A stretch of 64,000 bases of DNA, from contig NZ_JHWJ01000008.1 in the NCBI RefSeq assembly GCF_000687555.1, positions 124,001 through 188,000 on the forward strand, given 5' to 3'. The DNA is from [Clostridium] aerotolerans DSM 5434 (GTDB lineage Bacteria; Bacillota; Clostridia; Lachnospirales; Lachnospiraceae). A model generated the notes under the pieces. It was not told the origin of the DNA. It saw nothing but the letters and a program-made list of their open reading frames with translations, and did no database searches. The position numbers and the translations under genes were made by a program. Positions within the stretch are counted from its first letter, which is position 1. Each line of letters starts with the position of its first letter. Shown here piece after piece: positions 44,730-54,900 of this stretch.

Positions 44730-45734
44730 ATGAAAAAAATACTAATGCTGGGCACAGGTGGGACCATAGCCTGTAAGCGTGGCGATTCCGGACTAAAACC
44801 CCTTTTAACTTCCAATGAGCTGCTCTCATACGTTCCGGATGCCAAAGAATTCTGCCAGGCCGACAGCCTGCAAATTTTAAATATCGACAGTACCAATATG
44901 CAGCCCAAACACTGGCTCATTATCTCGAAAGCCATTGAAACCCATTACGAGGACTACGACGGCTTTGTCATCTGCCACGGCACTGACACCATGGCTTATA
45001 CCGCGGCTGCTTTGTCTTATATGATTCAGAATTCTCATAAGCCCATTGTGATTACCGGTGCGCAAAAACCCATAGATATGGAAAATACAGATGCCCGCAC
45101 CAACCTTTTCGACAGCCTCCGTTTTGCAAGCGATGACAGAGCCCATGGGGTGACCATCGTTTTTGACGGCAAAGCCATAGCCGGGACCAGAGGTAAAAAG
45201 GTGAGAACCAAAAGCTATAACGCTTTCTCAAGCATCAATTTTCCGTATATTGCGACCATTCAGGATGGCCATGTTATATTTTACCTTGATGACAAAAAAA
45301 CATACTCCGGCAAGCTCCATTTTTTTCATGATTTGAATCCAAATGTGGCTCTTATGAAGCTGATCCCTTCCATGGGCGCCCATGTCCTTGATTATATGGC
45401 GGAACATTATGATGCCGTTATCATTGAATCCTTTGGTGTCGGCGGTCTTCCCTCCTATGATTCCGGTGATTTTTATAATGCCATTGAAAAATGGATCTCT
45501 CTTGGGAAAACAGTGGTCATGACCACCCAGGTGACCAATGAAGGCAGCAATATGTCCGTATACGAGGTGGGACATTCCATAAAGAAGGAATTCGGGCTTT
45601 TAGAAGCTTATGATATGACTCTGGAAGCAACGGTTACTAAGCTTATGTGGATTCTTGGCCAGACGGAGGACCAGAAGAAGATTCGTGAAATGTTCTACCA
45701 GACGGTTAACAGGGATATTCTTTGGAAGTCTTAA
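44730..45734 (+). CDS. ansA: Type I L-asparaginase
   Basis: A 334-residue amidohydrolase converting asparagine to aspartate and ammonia. The first catalytic threonine is in LGTGGTIACK, and the second in CHGTDTMAYTAAAL, with further family sequence ITGAQKPIDMENTDARTN. There is no signal peptide, so it is the cytoplasmic low-affinity type. AGGAGG sits before the ATG at 44730, which sets the start. Confidence 0.93.
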   Translation: MKKILMLGTGGTIACKRGDSGLKPLLTSNELLSYVPDAKEFCQADSLQILNIDSTNMQPKHWLIISKAIETHYEDYDGFVICHGTDTMAYTAAALSYMIQNSHKPIVITGAQKPIDMENTDARTNLFDSLRFASDDRAHGVTIVFDGKAIAGTRGKKVRTKSYNAFSSINFPYIATIQDGHVIFYLDDKKTYSGKLHFFHDLNPNVALMKLIPSMGAHVLDYMAEHYDAVIIESFGVGGLPSYDSGDFYNAIEKWISLGKTVVMTTQVTNEGSNMSVYEVGHSIKKEFGLLEAYDMTLEATVTKLMWILGQTEDQKKIREMFYQTVNRDILWKS

Positions 45735-45919
45735 GCGGTTGAGAGAAAATGAGGTTTTCTTTTAATGAGATGGCTGTTATTTAATATATCTATAAATATG
45801 ATTTATAATAGATTGCAGGCTGCTGCGTAGTGCACCGAACATTGCAATTGCATGTGTCTCTACATTCGCATGTGCATAGCAAGCATATAGTATGACATAA
45901 AGGGGCTGACCATAGAATT

Positions 45920-46045
45920 TGTGTGTATGTGTTTGTGTTTGTGCATGTTTTTGTGCATGTCCATGTTTTTGTGCATGTCCATGTGTTTGTGCATGTGTTT
46001 ATGCATATACATATGCGGGACACATGCGTGCGCACGTCTTCCCAT
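45920..46045. repeat. TG/GCATG-rich repeat tract
   Basis: The 409 bases between ansA and clpB hold no supported gene. From about 45920 the plus strand consists of TGTG, TTTGTGCATG and GCATGTCCATG units. The 18-bp unit TTTTTGTGCATGTCCATG occurs twice in perfect tandem at 45948-45965 and 45966-45983, flanked by diverged copies. The tract is close to alternating purine-pyrimidine. Open frames on both strands here encode only Cys/Val- or His/Met/Lys-repeat strings without ribosome sites. The first part (45735-45915) shows nothing notable. Confidence 0.75.
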
Positions 46046-46074
46046 GTTTTCATATGAATGACATAGATATAAAA

Positions 46075-46122
46075 TTACCCCTATACAGGACTTTTATAAT
46101 GATTGGTCCTATATAGGGGTAA
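46075..46122. terminator. Terminator downstream of clpB
   Basis: TTACCCCTATACAGGAC and GTCCTATATAGGGGTAA form a 17-bp stem with one mismatch around a 14-base loop, flanked by A/T-rich bases. It is 22 bases past the clpB stop. Confidence 0.7.
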
Positions 46123-46143
46123 AATTTTATGGGAGAAGTTTGA

Positions 46144-48732
46144 CTATTCCAAGTAGGCTATTAGCTTGCTGCCATCCTCAGAGGCGTCAACTACGATGAG
46201 ATCACCTGCTTTTATCTCGTCACCAAGAATTATTTTAGCTGCCAGTGTCTCCACGTGCTTTTGGAGATACCGTTTTAATGGACGGGCACCGTATGCTGGA
46301 TCATATCCCTGATCGACTACGATATTTTTTGCAGGATCTGTAAGTTCAATTTTTAGTTCACGATCCTGTAACCGTTTATTTAAATCCATCATGAGCAGAT
46401 CAATGATTCCGGTAATATTTTCCTTGCTCAAAGGCTTAAATAGAATGATCTCATCCAGACGGTTTAAGAACTCGGGACGGAAATGACCTCTTAGCTCATT
46501 CATTACCATTGCTTCTGCATTTCCCATGATTTCTCCATTTTCATCAATTCCGGAAAGCAGGTACTGGGATCCGATATTGGAAGTCATGATGATAATGGTG
46601 TTCTTAAAGTCCACAGTCTTTCCTGTAGAATCTGTAATCCGGCCATCGTCTAATACCTGTAAAAGCACATTGAATACATCAGGATGAGCCTTTTCCACCT
46701 CATCAAACAATACCACAGAATACGGTTTTCTGCGCACAGCTTCCGTCAGCTGGCCTCCCTCATCATAGCCTACATATCCAGGAGGAGCTCCAATTAAACG
46801 GGATACGGAGTGCTTTTCCATATATTCGCTCATATCAATTCTGACGATGTTATTTTCATCATCAAATAAGCTCTCAGCCAATGCCTTTGCAAGCTCTGTC
46901 TTACCAACTCCCGTGGGTCCTAAAAACAGGAAAGAACCAATGGGCTTAGTGGGATCTTTTATTCCAGCCTTGGAACGGATGATTGCCTCCGTCACTTTAA
47001 TCACGGCCTCTTCCTGGCCGATGACACGTTTATGAAGCTCATTATCCAGATGAAGCGTCTTGTTTCTCTCACTTTCCGTCAACCTGGATACTGGAATCCC
47101 AGTCCATTTGGATACGATTCTTGAAATCTCTTCTTCCGTCACATTTTCATGAACAAGACTGAGGTCCTGATTTTTTACCCGTTCCTCTTCCTCTTCCAAA
47201 GCTTTTTGAAGCTGTGGGAGCTTTCCATACTGAAGCTCTGCAGCCCGATTTAGATCATATTTTTGCTGGGCATCCTGAATCTCCCGGTTTAAGCTCTCTA
47301 TCTCTTCTCTTAAAGAGGACAAACGATCTACGGAAGCCTTTTCATTTTCCCACTGGGCCTTCTGAGATGCAAATTCATCATGAAGCTCGGCAAGTTCTTT
47401 CTGAAGCTCCGATAAACGGTCCTGGCTTAAGCGGTCGGTTTCTTTTTTCAGAGCTGCCTCCTCGATTTCCATCTGCATGATTCTTCTGGATAACTGATCA
47501 AGCTCTGCAGGCATGGAATCAAGCTCTGTCTTAATCATGGCACAGGCTTCATCCACCAGGTCAATGGCCTTATCCGGTAAAAACCGCTCACTGATATACC
47601 GGTCGGACAAGGTAGCAGCTGAAACAAGGGCTGAGTCTGTGATCTTTACCCCATGGTAGACCTCATACCTTTCTTTTAACCCTCTTAAGATAGAAATGGT
47701 ATCCTCGACCGTAGGCTCATCTACTGTGACCGGCTGGAACCGCCGCTCCAGAGCCGGATCCTTTTCAACGTACTGACGGTATTCATCAAGGGTCGTAGCA
47801 CCTATACAATGCAGCTCTCCTCTTGCCAGCATTGGCTTTAACATATTTCCTGCATCCATAGAGCCTTCTGTTTTACCGGCTCCCACAATGGTGTGAAGCT
47901 CATCAATAAAGAGAACAATCTGTCCATCGCTCTTTTTCACTTCGTCAAGTACAGCCTTTAGACGCTCCTCAAATTCACCTCTGTATTTAGCACCTGCAAG
48001 CAAAGCACCCATATCCAGTGCAAACAGTTTTTTATCCTTTAAGCCTTCCGGCACATCACCCCGGACAATTCTCTGGGCAAGCCCCTCTACCACTGCAGTC
48101 TTACCAACTCCAGGCTCACCAATAAGAACTGGATTATTTTTTGTCTTTCTTGATAAAATACGGACTACATTTCGAATCTCGCTGTCCCTGCCTATGACAG
48201 GATCCAGCTTCTGGTCCCTGGCTCGCTCTACCATGTCATAGCCATATTTATTTAGGGTATCATAGGTAGATTCCGGATTATCACTCACTACCCGCTGGTT
48301 TCCCCTGACAGTGGAAAGTGCCTGTAAAAAGCTTTCCCTTGTAATTCCGTAGCTTCTTAACAGCTCTTTCACAGCCCTTGATGGTTGCTTTAAAATGGCA
48401 AGGAATAAATGTTCTACAGAGACATATTCATCTCCCATTCCCTTTGCCTCATCCTCGGCACTGATTAAAACCTTATTTAAGTCATTGCTGATATAGAGCT
48501 GACCTCCGCTTACTTTAGGAAGCTTTTGAATCGCTTGAACCGTCTCATTTAAAAACTGTTCTTTTTGTATGTTCATTTTCGTAATAAGCTTTAAGATCAG
48601 GCTGTCTTCAATGGTAAGTAAGCTGTAGAGCAAATGCTCCTGCTCGATTTGCTGGTTTCCATATTCGTAGGCAAGCTTCTCGCAGCTTTGCACGGCTTCC
48701 ATGGATTTTTGTGTAAATTTATTAATGTTCAT
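46144..48732 (-). CDS. clpB: ATP-dependent disaggregase ClpB
   Basis: An 862-residue Hsp100 chaperone that, with DnaK, pulls apart protein aggregates. Order: N-domain (about 1-145, [12 protein letters not shown] start), AAA1 with Walker A GEPGVGKT, a coiled-coil middle domain (about 400-525, rich in Glu, Leu and Arg), and AAA2 with Walker A GPTGVGKT and Walker [13 protein letters not shown]. The middle domain distinguishes it from ClpC. AGGAGG before the ATG at 48732 sets the start. A near-consensus promoter is upstream; no CIRCE or CtsR heptad repeat is seen. Confidence 0.96.
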   Translation of the reverse strand: MNINKFTQKSMEAVQSCEKLAYEYGNQQIEQEHLLYSLLTIEDSLILKLITKMNIQKEQFLNETVQAIQKLPKVSGGQLYISNDLNKVLISAEDEAKGMGDEYVSVEHLFLAILKQPSRAVKELLRSYGITRESFLQALSTVRGNQRVVSDNPESTYDTLNKYGYDMVERARDQKLDPVIGRDSEIRNVVRILSRKTKNNPVLIGEPGVGKTAVVEGLAQRIVRGDVPEGLKDKKLFALDMGALLAGAKYRGEFEERLKAVLDEVKKSDGQIVLFIDELHTIVGAGKTEGSMDAGNMLKPMLARGELHCIGATTLDEYRQYVEKDPALERRFQPVTVDEPTVEDTISILRGLKERYEVYHGVKITDSALVSAATLSDRYISERFLPDKAIDLVDEACAMIKTELDSMPAELDQLSRRIMQMEIEEAALKKETDRLSQDRLSELQKELAELHDEFASQKAQWENEKASVDRLSSLREEIESLNREIQDAQQKYDLNRAAELQYGKLPQLQKALEEEEERVKNQDLSLVHENVTEEEISRIVSKWTGIPVSRLTESERNKTLHLDNELHKRVIGQEEAVIKVTEAIIRSKAGIKDPTKPIGSFLFLGPTGVGKTELAKALAESLFDDENNIVRIDMSEYMEKHSVSRLIGAPPGYVGYDEGGQLTEAVRRKPYSVVLFDEVEKAHPDVFNVLLQVLDDGRITDSTGKTVDFKNTIIIMTSNIGSQYLLSGIDENGEIMGNAEAMVMNELRGHFRPEFLNRLDEIILFKPLSKENITGIIDLLMMDLNKRLQDRELKIELTDPAKNIVVDQGYDPAYGARPLKRYLQKHVETLAAKIILGDEIKAGDLIVVDASEDGSKLIAYLE

Positions 48733-48789
48733 AATAGCTTCCTCCTCTTTCCCGACATAAATAGAAGCATTGTTTTTTGTTCTATATGT

Positions 48790-48818
48790 AATATAACAAA
48801 CCATTTTTAAGGTGTCAA
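48790..48818 (-). promoter_or_regulatory. Near-consensus clpB promoter
   Basis: On the minus strand TTGACA (48818-48813), a 17-base spacer and TATATT (48795-48790) lie about 58 bases before the start. Just upstream a CCGTAA/TTACGG inverted pair (48828-48833 and 48859-48864) could be an operator. Confidence 0.7.
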
Positions 48819-48879
48819 GATATTTTCCGTAAAATTCGAAAGGATTTCAGTCGAAAACCTTACGGTTCACTAACCTGCA

Positions 48880-48908
48880 TTGTATTTTATACTATCATCA
48901 CTTATAAT
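48880..48908 (+). promoter_or_regulatory. Predicted promoter of the cell-wall-binding protein gene
   Basis: TTGTAT (48880-48885), a 17-base spacer and TATAAT (48903-48908) lie about 49 bases before the start codon. Confidence 0.6.
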
Positions 48909-48956
48909 CGTAAATAATAATTCAATTATTACGAAAGTCAGGAGGTTACTGTCCTT

Positions 48957-49493
48957 ATGAAAACAATTCAACGCCAGCTTATTATGCGCTCCATTGTGGC
49001 AATGACCGCCCTATTTTTATTTCTCCTTGCAGGCTCCAGCCATACCTTGAGCTTCGCCCATACAAAGGATGAATCCGTTTATATCTCCGGCCAGTGGGTC
49101 CAGGACGAAGTGGGCTGGCGCTTTGTCAATTTTTGGAATTCTTCTTCCCCAGCAGGTACATGGGCAGAATATCAAGGATATTCCTATTATTTTATGGACA
49201 ATGGATACATGGTGACCGGATGGAAATATTTAAACAGCCACTGGTATTTCTTTAGCAAAGAAAAAGGCAAACAGGAAGGTTCTATGGTAATCGGCTGGGT
49301 ATACGATCCTGATTATAACGGTTGGTTTTATACTAACGAGTATGGTATCCTGTCTACCGGCTGGCATAGAATCAACGGATCCTGGTACTATTTTAACCAG
49401 AACCAGGACGGAGTACTCGGACTTATGGCTACAAACCGAATGGTGGAAGGATCTTACGTGGATGCCAATGGCCGTATGAATGAGGTTCGTTGA
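48957..49493 (+). CDS. Small secreted cell-wall-binding repeat protein
   Basis: A 178-residue protein with a signal peptide (about 1-35: basic start, then IVAMTALFLFLLAGSS). The mature part is almost only aromatic-rich choline/cell-wall-binding repeats: YYFMDNGYMVTGWKYLNSHW, WYFFSKEKGKQEGSMVIGW, GWFYTNEYGILSTGW and SWYYFNQNQDGVLG. No catalytic domain is attached, so it would simply coat or bridge the surface. Such repeats often bind choline on teichoic acid, and a LicD gene is in the same window; the link is speculative. AGGAGG precedes the ATG. Confidence 0.85.
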   Translation: MKTIQRQLIMRSIVAMTALFLFLLAGSSHTLSFAHTKDESVYISGQWVQDEVGWRFVNFWNSSSPAGTWAEYQGYSYYFMDNGYMVTGWKYLNSHWYFFSKEKGKQEGSMVIGWVYDPDYNGWFYTNEYGILSTGWHRINGSWYYFNQNQDGVLGLMATNRMVEGSYVDANGRMNEVR

Positions 49494-49555
49494 TAGGTTA
49501 TAGCGCGATTTATAACTATAGTCAAATTGGGTTGATTTCTGGTTCAATAATAAAA

Positions 49556-49645
49556 AAGGCTGCTGAAAGTAAGTATTTATACTGGAGCTTGCAGGGGATA
49601 TCTGCAATTAAGCTCTGGTATTCATCTTACTTCAGCAGTCTTTTT
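49556..49645. terminator. Large bidirectional terminator
   Basis: GCTGCTGAAAGTAAG (from 49559) pairs with CTTACTTCAGCAGTC (49626-49640), followed by T5. A second stem (GGAGCTTGCAG with CTGCAATTAAGCTCT) nests inside. It separates the convergent cell-wall-binding and oxidoreductase genes. Confidence 0.75.
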
Positions 49646-49646
49646 G

Positions 49647-50624
49647 TTATTCAAATGGGTAACGTAATCCCCACTGATTTCTAAGCTCATCCATGATCTT
49701 CATAATATCAAGGGTCGTCTTATGAGGCATTTGCGGACATTCTGTCCAGCCATTTTTTATAGCCTCCGCACTGGCCGTAATCTGATATTCATAACCTGAA
49801 ATCTGCTCAGGTCTTTCATGAGTCTCAATCACTTTTCGATCCTTATCATAAACCTTGATGGACTCAAAATTATTGATATTCTCAATCACCATGTATCCTT
49901 TTGTTCCATAAATAATACCCTGGCGGTCTGAAAGAACCTGCAAAGAGCTGTTTAAAATGGCCATTTTCCCGTCGGGATAACAAAGTGTAATGCTGTTTTG
50001 TGCATCCACTCCGGTTTCAGTCTTTATTACACTGGACTTTATATCTGTAACCTCATCACCAAATATGAGAGAAGCAAAATTTATAGTATAGACGCCTACA
50101 TCAAGAAGCGCACCTCCGGCAAGCTCAGGCTTTATCAAGCGGGGTTTATCAGAAACCAGATAGCAGAGATTGGCCGTAAGTGTCATAGGCTCCCCAATAA
50201 CACCAGAATTTAGGACCTCTTTAATAGTCTTAGCCATTGGCATGTATCGCACCCACATGGCTTCTGTGATCAGAAGCTTCTTATCTTCTGCCATAGTAAT
50301 CATTTCTTTCGCCTGCGCCACGTTGGCTGCAAATGACTTTTCACAAAGAACATGCTTCCCATTTTCCAGACATAGCTTTGCATGATTGCAATGTTCTGAG
50401 TGAGGTGTTGCAATATAGACCAGCTCAATTTCCGGGTCTTTTACCATCTCCTCATAAGTACCATAAGCCTTTTTAATGTAAAAACGTTCTGCAAATTCCT
50501 GGGCTTTTTCCAAACTTCTGGAAGCAATGCCAACAAGCTCAACTTCAGGCATTTTTACCATCGTATCAGCTAATATAGAGGCAATTCTCCCTGCTCCTAT
50601 AATTCCAATTTTTATTGTGTCCAT
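49647..50624 (-). CDS. Gfo/Idh/MocA-family oxidoreductase
   Basis: A 325-residue NAD(P)-dependent dehydrogenase acting on a sugar, cyclitol or related substrate. The Rossmann motif GIIGAGRIASILADTM is near 7-22 and LVYIATPHSEHC near 69-80. The usual EKP catalytic motif appears as CEKSFAAN, with Ser in place of Pro, an unusual but not unknown variation. The substrate cannot be assigned. AAGGAGGTC precedes the ATG. It lies 36 bases downstream of the sortase gene and may be read through from it. Confidence 0.88.
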   Translation of the reverse strand: MDTIKIGIIGAGRIASILADTMVKMPEVELVGIASRSLEKAQEFAERFYIKKAYGTYEEMVKDPEIELVYIATPHSEHCNHAKLCLENGKHVLCEKSFAANVAQAKEMITMAEDKKLLITEAMWVRYMPMAKTIKEVLNSGVIGEPMTLTANLCYLVSDKPRLIKPELAGGALLDVGVYTINFASLIFGDEVTDIKSSVIKTETGVDAQNSITLCYPDGKMAILNSSLQVLSDRQGIIYGTKGYMVIENINNFESIKVYDKDRKVIETHERPEQISGYEYQITASAEAIKNGWTECPQMPHKTTLDIMKIMDELRNQWGLRYPFE

Positions 50625-50660
50625 AGCTTTGACCTCCTTGTATTTTTAACTATACAATTG

Positions 50661-51410
50661 CTAATCATTAGTATAGCATATCAAAGCAGCCTGTACAATC
50701 ATTCGTTCCATTGATCCATAGCAGGTTGATAAGGTGATTAAGCCATCGTTGGAGGTTGGCAAATAGGACGTCTCATACATGGAGCTACTTTTCATCTTAT
50801 GGATAAATTCTGTTTTTTCCGATGGTAGTAAAAATTCTGATTCATAGCATGTAAGATCAGTTTCATTTCTGATTTGGATAGAATAGATAACTGCCTTATA
50901 CCATTTGTCCTTGTAATGTAGTTGGATTATACTGTGAGATTTATAAAATTCCGGCTTCATATATCGCTTTAAGTCTGCAAACATAGTTCCGTCCTTCATA
51001 TTATGGCCGAATATTACCGTATTCCCTTCTCCTGGTTCAGGCGCGTCCTCTTGAACAAATAAGCAGCCACTTGGGTTTTTAGTTCGCATAAAGGTGTGAT
51101 TTAAGTAGTAACCTGGCTGTTGGCTTCTTGTTACCGGATAATCAATGGCCGTCCCCGGTATGGATAACCACATGAGGTAATCTGGATTGATTTCAATGGG
51201 CGATTTATAACTGGATTCTGTATTAATGGTTGGATTTTGATTGTCAGATTGAGGGCTCCAAATGGTTTGGCTCAGATTTGAGTATTCTTTATTGGAGGAC
51301 ATATATAGATTTGCTTGATTTGTTAGTTTTATTGCAGAGATAAGAAATGCAGAAAACCAGAATGCTAATAGGCATATTTTGAGCGGTCTGAGATTTTTTA
51401 CTAAATTCAA
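50661..51410 (-). CDS. srtB: Class B sortase
   Basis: A transpeptidase that cleaves a C-terminal sorting signal and joins surface proteins to the wall or each other. With the TTG start at 51410 it has 249 residues: a membrane helix near 10-30, His136 in VIFGHNMKDG, Cys230 in the TLSTC motif and Arg236. The extra helical N-part and the spacing point to class B. The TTG has no ribosome site. An in-frame ATA at 51485, six bases after AGGAG (51496-51492), would add 25 basic residues typical of a cytoplasmic tail, so the true start may be there. It lies downstream of the giant surface protein, its likely substrate. Confidence 0.88.
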   Translation of the reverse strand: MNLVKNLRPLKICLLAFWFSAFLISAIKLTNQANLYMSSNKEYSNLSQTIWSPQSDNQNPTINTESSYKSPIEINPDYLMWLSIPGTAIDYPVTRSQQPGYYLNHTFMRTKNPSGCLFVQEDAPEPGEGNTVIFGHNMKDGTMFADLKRYMKPEFYKSHSIIQLHYKDKWYKAVIYSIQIRNETDLTCYESEFLLPSEKTEFIHKMKSSSMYETSYLPTSNDGLITLSTCYGSMERMIVQAALICYTND

Positions 51411-51593
51411 TAGCTTGTTATTTGAAAGTTGGATTTTATGGTTTATTTTATATTGGTTTTTCTTGTGTTCTTTTGAGCTCTCTATTTGTCACTCCTTTTG
51501 ACTCTTTCTTTGAGTCATTTATTATTTTCTTTTTTGCTTTTAGCTTTCCTTAACCTCCTTAATCTACTTACTCTATTTTTTCTCTTTATTCTC

Positions 51594-51905
51594 TTATTCC
51601 TTACTCTTTTTGATTTCTTTTTTGATTCTTTTTTTGACTCTTTGATTCTCCCTTTGATCCTCTTTTTGATTTTCTTTTTGATTTTCTCTTTGATTTTCTT
51701 CTTGATTTTCTTCTTGAATTTCTTCGTGACATTCTTCTTGTATTTCTTCGTGACATTCTTCTTGTATTTCTTCGTGAATTTCTTCTTGTATTTCCTTTTG
51801 AATTTCTATTTGAATTTCTGTTTTATTTCTGTATAATGTCCTCTTAAAACTTATTTTCAGGCTTCTTTGGATTCTATATTTGTTCCAAGAATTAATTGAA
51901 ATTAC
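51594..51905 (-). repeat. Purine-rich 12-bp-period repeat tract (Glu/Gln-rich open frame without start)
   Basis: Between the sortase and the giant gene, the minus strand is nearly all A and G. A 12-bp unit of the form GAAGAAATACAA recurs about 14 times; a 24-bp unit (GAAGAAATACAA followed by GAAGAATGTCAC) is tandemly duplicated around 51720-51780. The frame is open for 103 codons and reads EEIQEECHEEIQEENQEEN-like, but has no ATG, GTG or TTG start. It is in the same frame as the sortase, with several stops in between (51596 to 51491). It may be a decayed coding segment or a non-coding repeat. The mirrored plus-strand frame is only Phe/Leu. Confidence 0.6.
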
Positions 51906-51956
51906 TTATCTTTAATTTTTTTATTCCTTTTAATTTTTTTAATAGTTTTCTGTTTC

Positions 51957-51976
51957 ATGCTCCCCGAAGGGAGCAT
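51957..51976 (-). terminator. UUCG-capped hairpin after the giant gene
   Basis: On the minus strand ATGCTCCC-TTCG-GGGAGCAT forms a perfect 8-bp stem with a UUCG tetraloop, 24 bases past the stop of the giant gene. No T run follows on that strand, so it may act as an mRNA stabiliser or partial terminator rather than a strict stop. Confidence 0.6.
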
Positions 51977-51999
51977 TGTTTATTTACTTGTAGTTCTTA

Positions 52000-54900
52000 T
52001 CACATTTTCTGTTTGGTCTTTTTTTGTTTTTTCTGTTTTCCTATTTTCAATATAATAATTGTACCTGTCAGACTGATGAATATCCCCATGGTCCAAATGA
52101 GAAATGAAAAATGATCCCCCGTTTTCTCCCCATTTATCTTTCCTTTTTTACCATAAATCAGTTCCAACCAGGAAGGATTTAAGGGGACTTTTTGATAAAA
52201 GGCAGTAACTTTACCAACTTTTAAAGGCTCGTTGGGTGGATCTGTCTGGGGTGGAGGTGGTAAAGGTATTGGATCTCCTCCCGTTTTCCCCGGAGTCTTT
52301 AAATCTGTCATGTATACATCAGCAACTATAGCCGCTCTTGGTACAACAAATTCAACTGGTTCAGAAAATTGATATCCCTCAGGAGGTTCTACTTCTTTGA
52401 GTATGTATTTTTCTCCTGCTTCCAGCTGCCCTTCTATTATTGTTTCTGTTGGTGCTGTTGTGAAATCAGGTATTACAACTTCCCCTTTCATATTTAATAT
52501 TCGAAGAACAGCGCCTTTAAGCTGCCTTCCACTGGAATCTACCTTATGTATTTTAATTTTTGTTGTATCATTGACCATTTTTACTGATGTAATTTCATTT
52601 TGCCTCTCTACAGTAAACAAGACAGATTCTGCATATGCATATCCTTTTTGAGGCTTATCTTCACATAGAAAATATGATTCTCCTGCTGCCAGCTTTCCAA
52701 ATATATGATGAGGTTCTTGAATAGATACCCACCTCTCTATGATTGCACCATTTTGATCTCTTATGCTCATGAGATTACCGGGGAGCTCATTTTGATCTGT
52801 GATTGATTTTTTAGATAGTATTACTTGAGTCTCATCATTAACCATTAAAACCTCGTCGAATGTTCCGTCCATGCTCACAGTAAAGTGAACATCCTCTCCA
52901 TAAGAATAACCCTTTGCAGGTTTTACCTCATGAATCCAGTATTGATGACCAGCTAATAATTGACCTTTTATTACTTTCATTTCTTCCGTTGTTGTAAAAA
53001 TCAGCTCCTCACCTATTTTATAAGCATCAGAATCTCTAATGGCTTTTGCTGGCGATTTATCTTCATTTAATATCTGAAGAATATTGCCTGGTAAGAGAGA
53101 CTCGGCTTCCGATGGAGTTCCAGTTGTATGCGCTCTTGCTGTTTTCTTTATGAAAATTGTTGTCTTTTTATCCTTCATTGTTACCGTAAGCTTCGTTGCC
53201 TCCCTGGGAACCATAAACTCCATTTTCTCACTATAAGCATATCCAGCAGGGGGGTCCTCTTCTATTAATTCATAGGATTGTCCGGCAATGAGCTGCCCTT
53301 TTATTAGGATTTGCTTCTCTTCAAATGTGAGGGACTTTATGAGTTTTCCGGTATCTTTCTCCAAGAGGGAAAAGCGTCCGCCAGCTAATATCTTTCCTGT
53401 ATCTTCATCTATTTTTTGAATGTACACTTCAGTCTGTTTATCTTCCATAACAATGGTTTCTGAAATACCAGCATTATCAGCTGTAAAAAGAATATCATTT
53501 TCATAGGAGTAACCATCCGGAGCTATATCCTCACGGACAATGTACGGCTGACCTGGGCTGATTAAATGAGAGGGGATTTCCACTAATTTTGCTTCTGTCA
53601 TTGTAAATTCATACAAGACCTTATTGCTAATCGCATCAATGAGGCTATAGTGTCCGCCTATTATCATATGTCCAGTCTCTCTGTCTACTTTAAGAAAATT
53701 TAATTTCACCGGACGATCTTCCATATCCAGATTATCAACCATCCCCAGATTATTTATGGAGAATCTATATACTCCACTTGTAATACTATTTTTATCGCTG
53801 TATACAGTATTCTCCGTCAGACAATAGTTACCTCCTGATGTTAGAATTTCACGAATTGTATTATCATCTCTGTTATTTATAAAGACAGCGCTCTGTAACG
53901 TCTTTTGTATCTCTCCAGTTCTGATCCCTCCTTTCAGTTCGTAATCATCTGTTGGTTCCTGATTAATTTCGTATCTGGTTCCATATGGGAGTCCGGTAAA
54001 TGTTATATATCCATCTCCTGAAAGAGTAATGGTTCCTTCTCCCTTGATTCGTCCCGCTAAGGAGCCATTAAATGCCTGATAACCAGTCAAAATTGTTCCA
54101 TTCTGGTCTGTAAGCTTTACGTGGTATGTAAATGTATCAGATTGATTCTCAGCGTGCCCTGTACTACCGGGTATTCCGGTACCTGTTAGCTTATTTATGA
54201 TGGTGATTGATCCATCTGGAACAATCGGATTTGACAGGACGGTACGTTTTGATACGGCATTTACTCTTGTTTCAAACCATGCTTTTGCTTGTGATCCTGT
54301 CTCACCGTTTACAACTACAACCACGTCCACGGTTCCGCTTTCATGGGCAGCAACATCGGTAAGATTCCAGGTTACGTTTCCGTTTTGCTCTGTTCCATAG
54401 TCCGTGGATCTTAAATATTCCAGTCCATCTGTTAGAACTGCTTTGATGCGGATATCAGCCGGTTTGTTATAGGTGTTTGTATATGTGATAGAATACTTTA
54501 TAACGTTTCCTGCCTTGACAGCTCCATGATCCGCTCCAATGCTGCTTGTTACCTTGGCAATTGGAACTTCTTTGATCACCGGATTTAAAATCGTGTAATC
54601 GTGATTATCATTATTCACTGCCCAGCTTGCCAGGACATTCCCATTCCCATCCTTTAATTCCTGTCTGGTTCCCAGATACGTCCGGGAAGGAAGGGTATAA
54701 CTCCCATCTCCATTGAAGTAAATTCGCCTGGTTTCCTTAAAGGATTTTTCTGACCTTCCATCGGAATATTTGGTATACTCTGTGATTTCATACAAATGGC
54801 CTTCCGTAATGCCATCCATTGCTGTTACTTTTTGATTTTCTCCGGTTCCGATTAAGGCTGGCAATTCATAACCAGTGTCAAGGTCCTTGATAACGGTATA

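Noticed and set aside
45948-45983. Possible CRISPR repeat
   Set aside because: Only two 18-bp copies in direct tandem without spacers, and no cas genes in the window.
45790-46116. Cys/Val-rich plus-strand and His/Met/Lys-rich minus-strand open frames
   Set aside because: They are translations of the TG/GCATG repeat tract in several frames; no start context and no family resemblance.
48733-48956. CIRCE or CtsR operator before clpB
   Set aside because: Neither the 9-bp CIRCE inverted repeat nor the GGTCAAA heptad repeat is present; only a weak CCGTAA/TTACGG pair is seen.
51486-51836. Plus-strand frame of 116 codons made almost only of Leu and Phe, looking like a membrane protein
   Set aside because: It is the complement of the purine-rich repeat tract; its composition is dictated by TTC/TTT runs, and there is no ribosome site.
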